Below, in pieces: positions 13,406 through 13,677 of a stretch of 13,677 nucleotides of DNA. Source of the stretch: an uncultured Dyadobacter sp. (GTDB lineage Bacteria; Bacteroidota; Bacteroidia; Cytophagales; Spirosomataceae); contig CAMLNK010000017.1 in the NCBI GenBank assembly GCA_946481035.1, forward strand, positions 1-13,677, in the 5' to 3' direction. A program made the position numbers and the translations under genes. Under the pieces are notes generated by a model that worked only from the letters and a program-made list of their open reading frames with translations, was not told where the DNA came from and did no database searches. How positions within the stretch are numbered: the stretch's first letter is position 1; every line of letters starts with the position of its first letter.

Positions 13406-13677
13406 ATGCTGTTCTTCCTGCTAGCGGTTGTTTTCACGGTCATGCTCTACCTGATCATGCGCGCCTACCCGCGCTATCAGGTGGACTCGTTCCATGCGGT
13501 GGTCTTCAACTACTATTCCTGCGTGCTGACAGGCCTCATTCTGACGCCCGACTTACGTGTATTCACCCATGTACAATGGACGTCGGAAGGCACGGTGCTC
13601 ACGATGGCGCTCGGCGTCTCGCGTCTCGCGCAGCGCCGCACCGGCGGGAAGCGGCACGGGCGCCGTCTTCGCCACCT
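13406..13677 (+). CDS. EamA/DMT-family transporter, N-terminal fragment
   Basis: The ATG at 13406 begins MLFFLLAVVFTVMLYLIMRA, a first membrane helix, followed by YPRYQVDSFHAVVFNYYSCVLTGLILTP with a second helix. This is the typical start of Bacteroidota DMT (10-TMS) transporters, in which the segment after the first helix contains an N-Y pair in helix two. The substrate is unknown. The frame stays open to the right edge, so the gene is partial. After about residue 71 (ALGV) the translation becomes Arg/Gly-rich (SRLAQRRTGGKRHGRR) instead of the expected third hydrophobic helix, so a frameshift or poor sequence near the edge is possible. It starts 11 bases after purN. Confidence 0.55.
   Translation, partial: MLFFLLAVVFTVMLYLIMRAYPRYQVDSFHAVVFNYYSCVLTGLILTPDLRVFTHVQWTSEGTVLTMALGVSRLAQRRTGGKRHGRRLRH

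Noticed and set aside
1..13677. Scan for tRNA, rRNA, CRISPR repeats, insertion sequences and long direct repeats.
   Set aside because: By eye I found no repeat arrays, terminal inverted repeats with a transposase, cloverleaf-like sequences or rRNA signatures; the only strong inverted repeats are the two terminators.

Overview
The window looks like chromosomal DNA of a Bacteroidota bacterium of the order Cytophagales. Dyadobacter or a close relative in Spirosomaceae is my best guess, judged from protein style and not from a search. Supporting signs are genes without clear Shine-Dalgarno sequences, TAnnTTTG-type -7 promoter elements, a DUF4834-type small protein, a UbiA-family prenyltransferase of the Bacteroidota type, a bacillithiol gene (bshA), and several secreted or outer-membrane proteins with AQ/FA-type signal peptide ends.

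Layout, left to right. Positions 1-223 are AT-rich and hold at most the tail of an unidentified gene. A small XRE-family regulator (224-559, +) meets a secreted beta-rich protein (560-1303, -) tail to tail, with no base between their stop codons. Next is a two-gene respiratory unit, nuoB-nuoC (1434-2515, +), with no other complex I genes beside it. Two cell-envelope genes follow: a secreted thioredoxin-fold protein that has lost its catalytic cysteines (2601-4292, +) and an Omp85/BamA-like outer-membrane barrel with an N-terminal POTRA-like region (4353-6188, +). carB (6398-9241, +, GTG start) encodes a carbamoyl-phosphate synthase large subunit without the C-terminal MGS regulatory domain, and ends at a strong hairpin terminator.

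On the minus strand lie bshA (10841-9699) and, downstream of it, a DUF4834-type membrane protein (9574-9317). The right part is all plus strand: a UbiA-family prenyltransferase (11023-11904), a secreted DUF3108/TapB-like protein (11996-12691) closed by a second strong terminator, purN (12825-13394), and the first part of an EamA/DMT-type transporter (from 13406) that runs off the end.

The genes are mainly housekeeping (respiration, pyrimidine and purine synthesis, low-molecular-weight thiol synthesis, lipid or quinone prenylation) mixed with Bacteroidota-specific envelope proteins. I see no mobile element, CRISPR array, tRNA, rRNA, or defence or toxin system. I find no convincing new multi-gene system. 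The most interesting items are the cysteine-free TlpA-like protein beside an Omp85-like barrel, the isolated nuoBC pair, and the CarB without its regulatory domain. No stretch over 300 bases lacks a gene; the longest gaps are 6189-6397 and 10842-11022.
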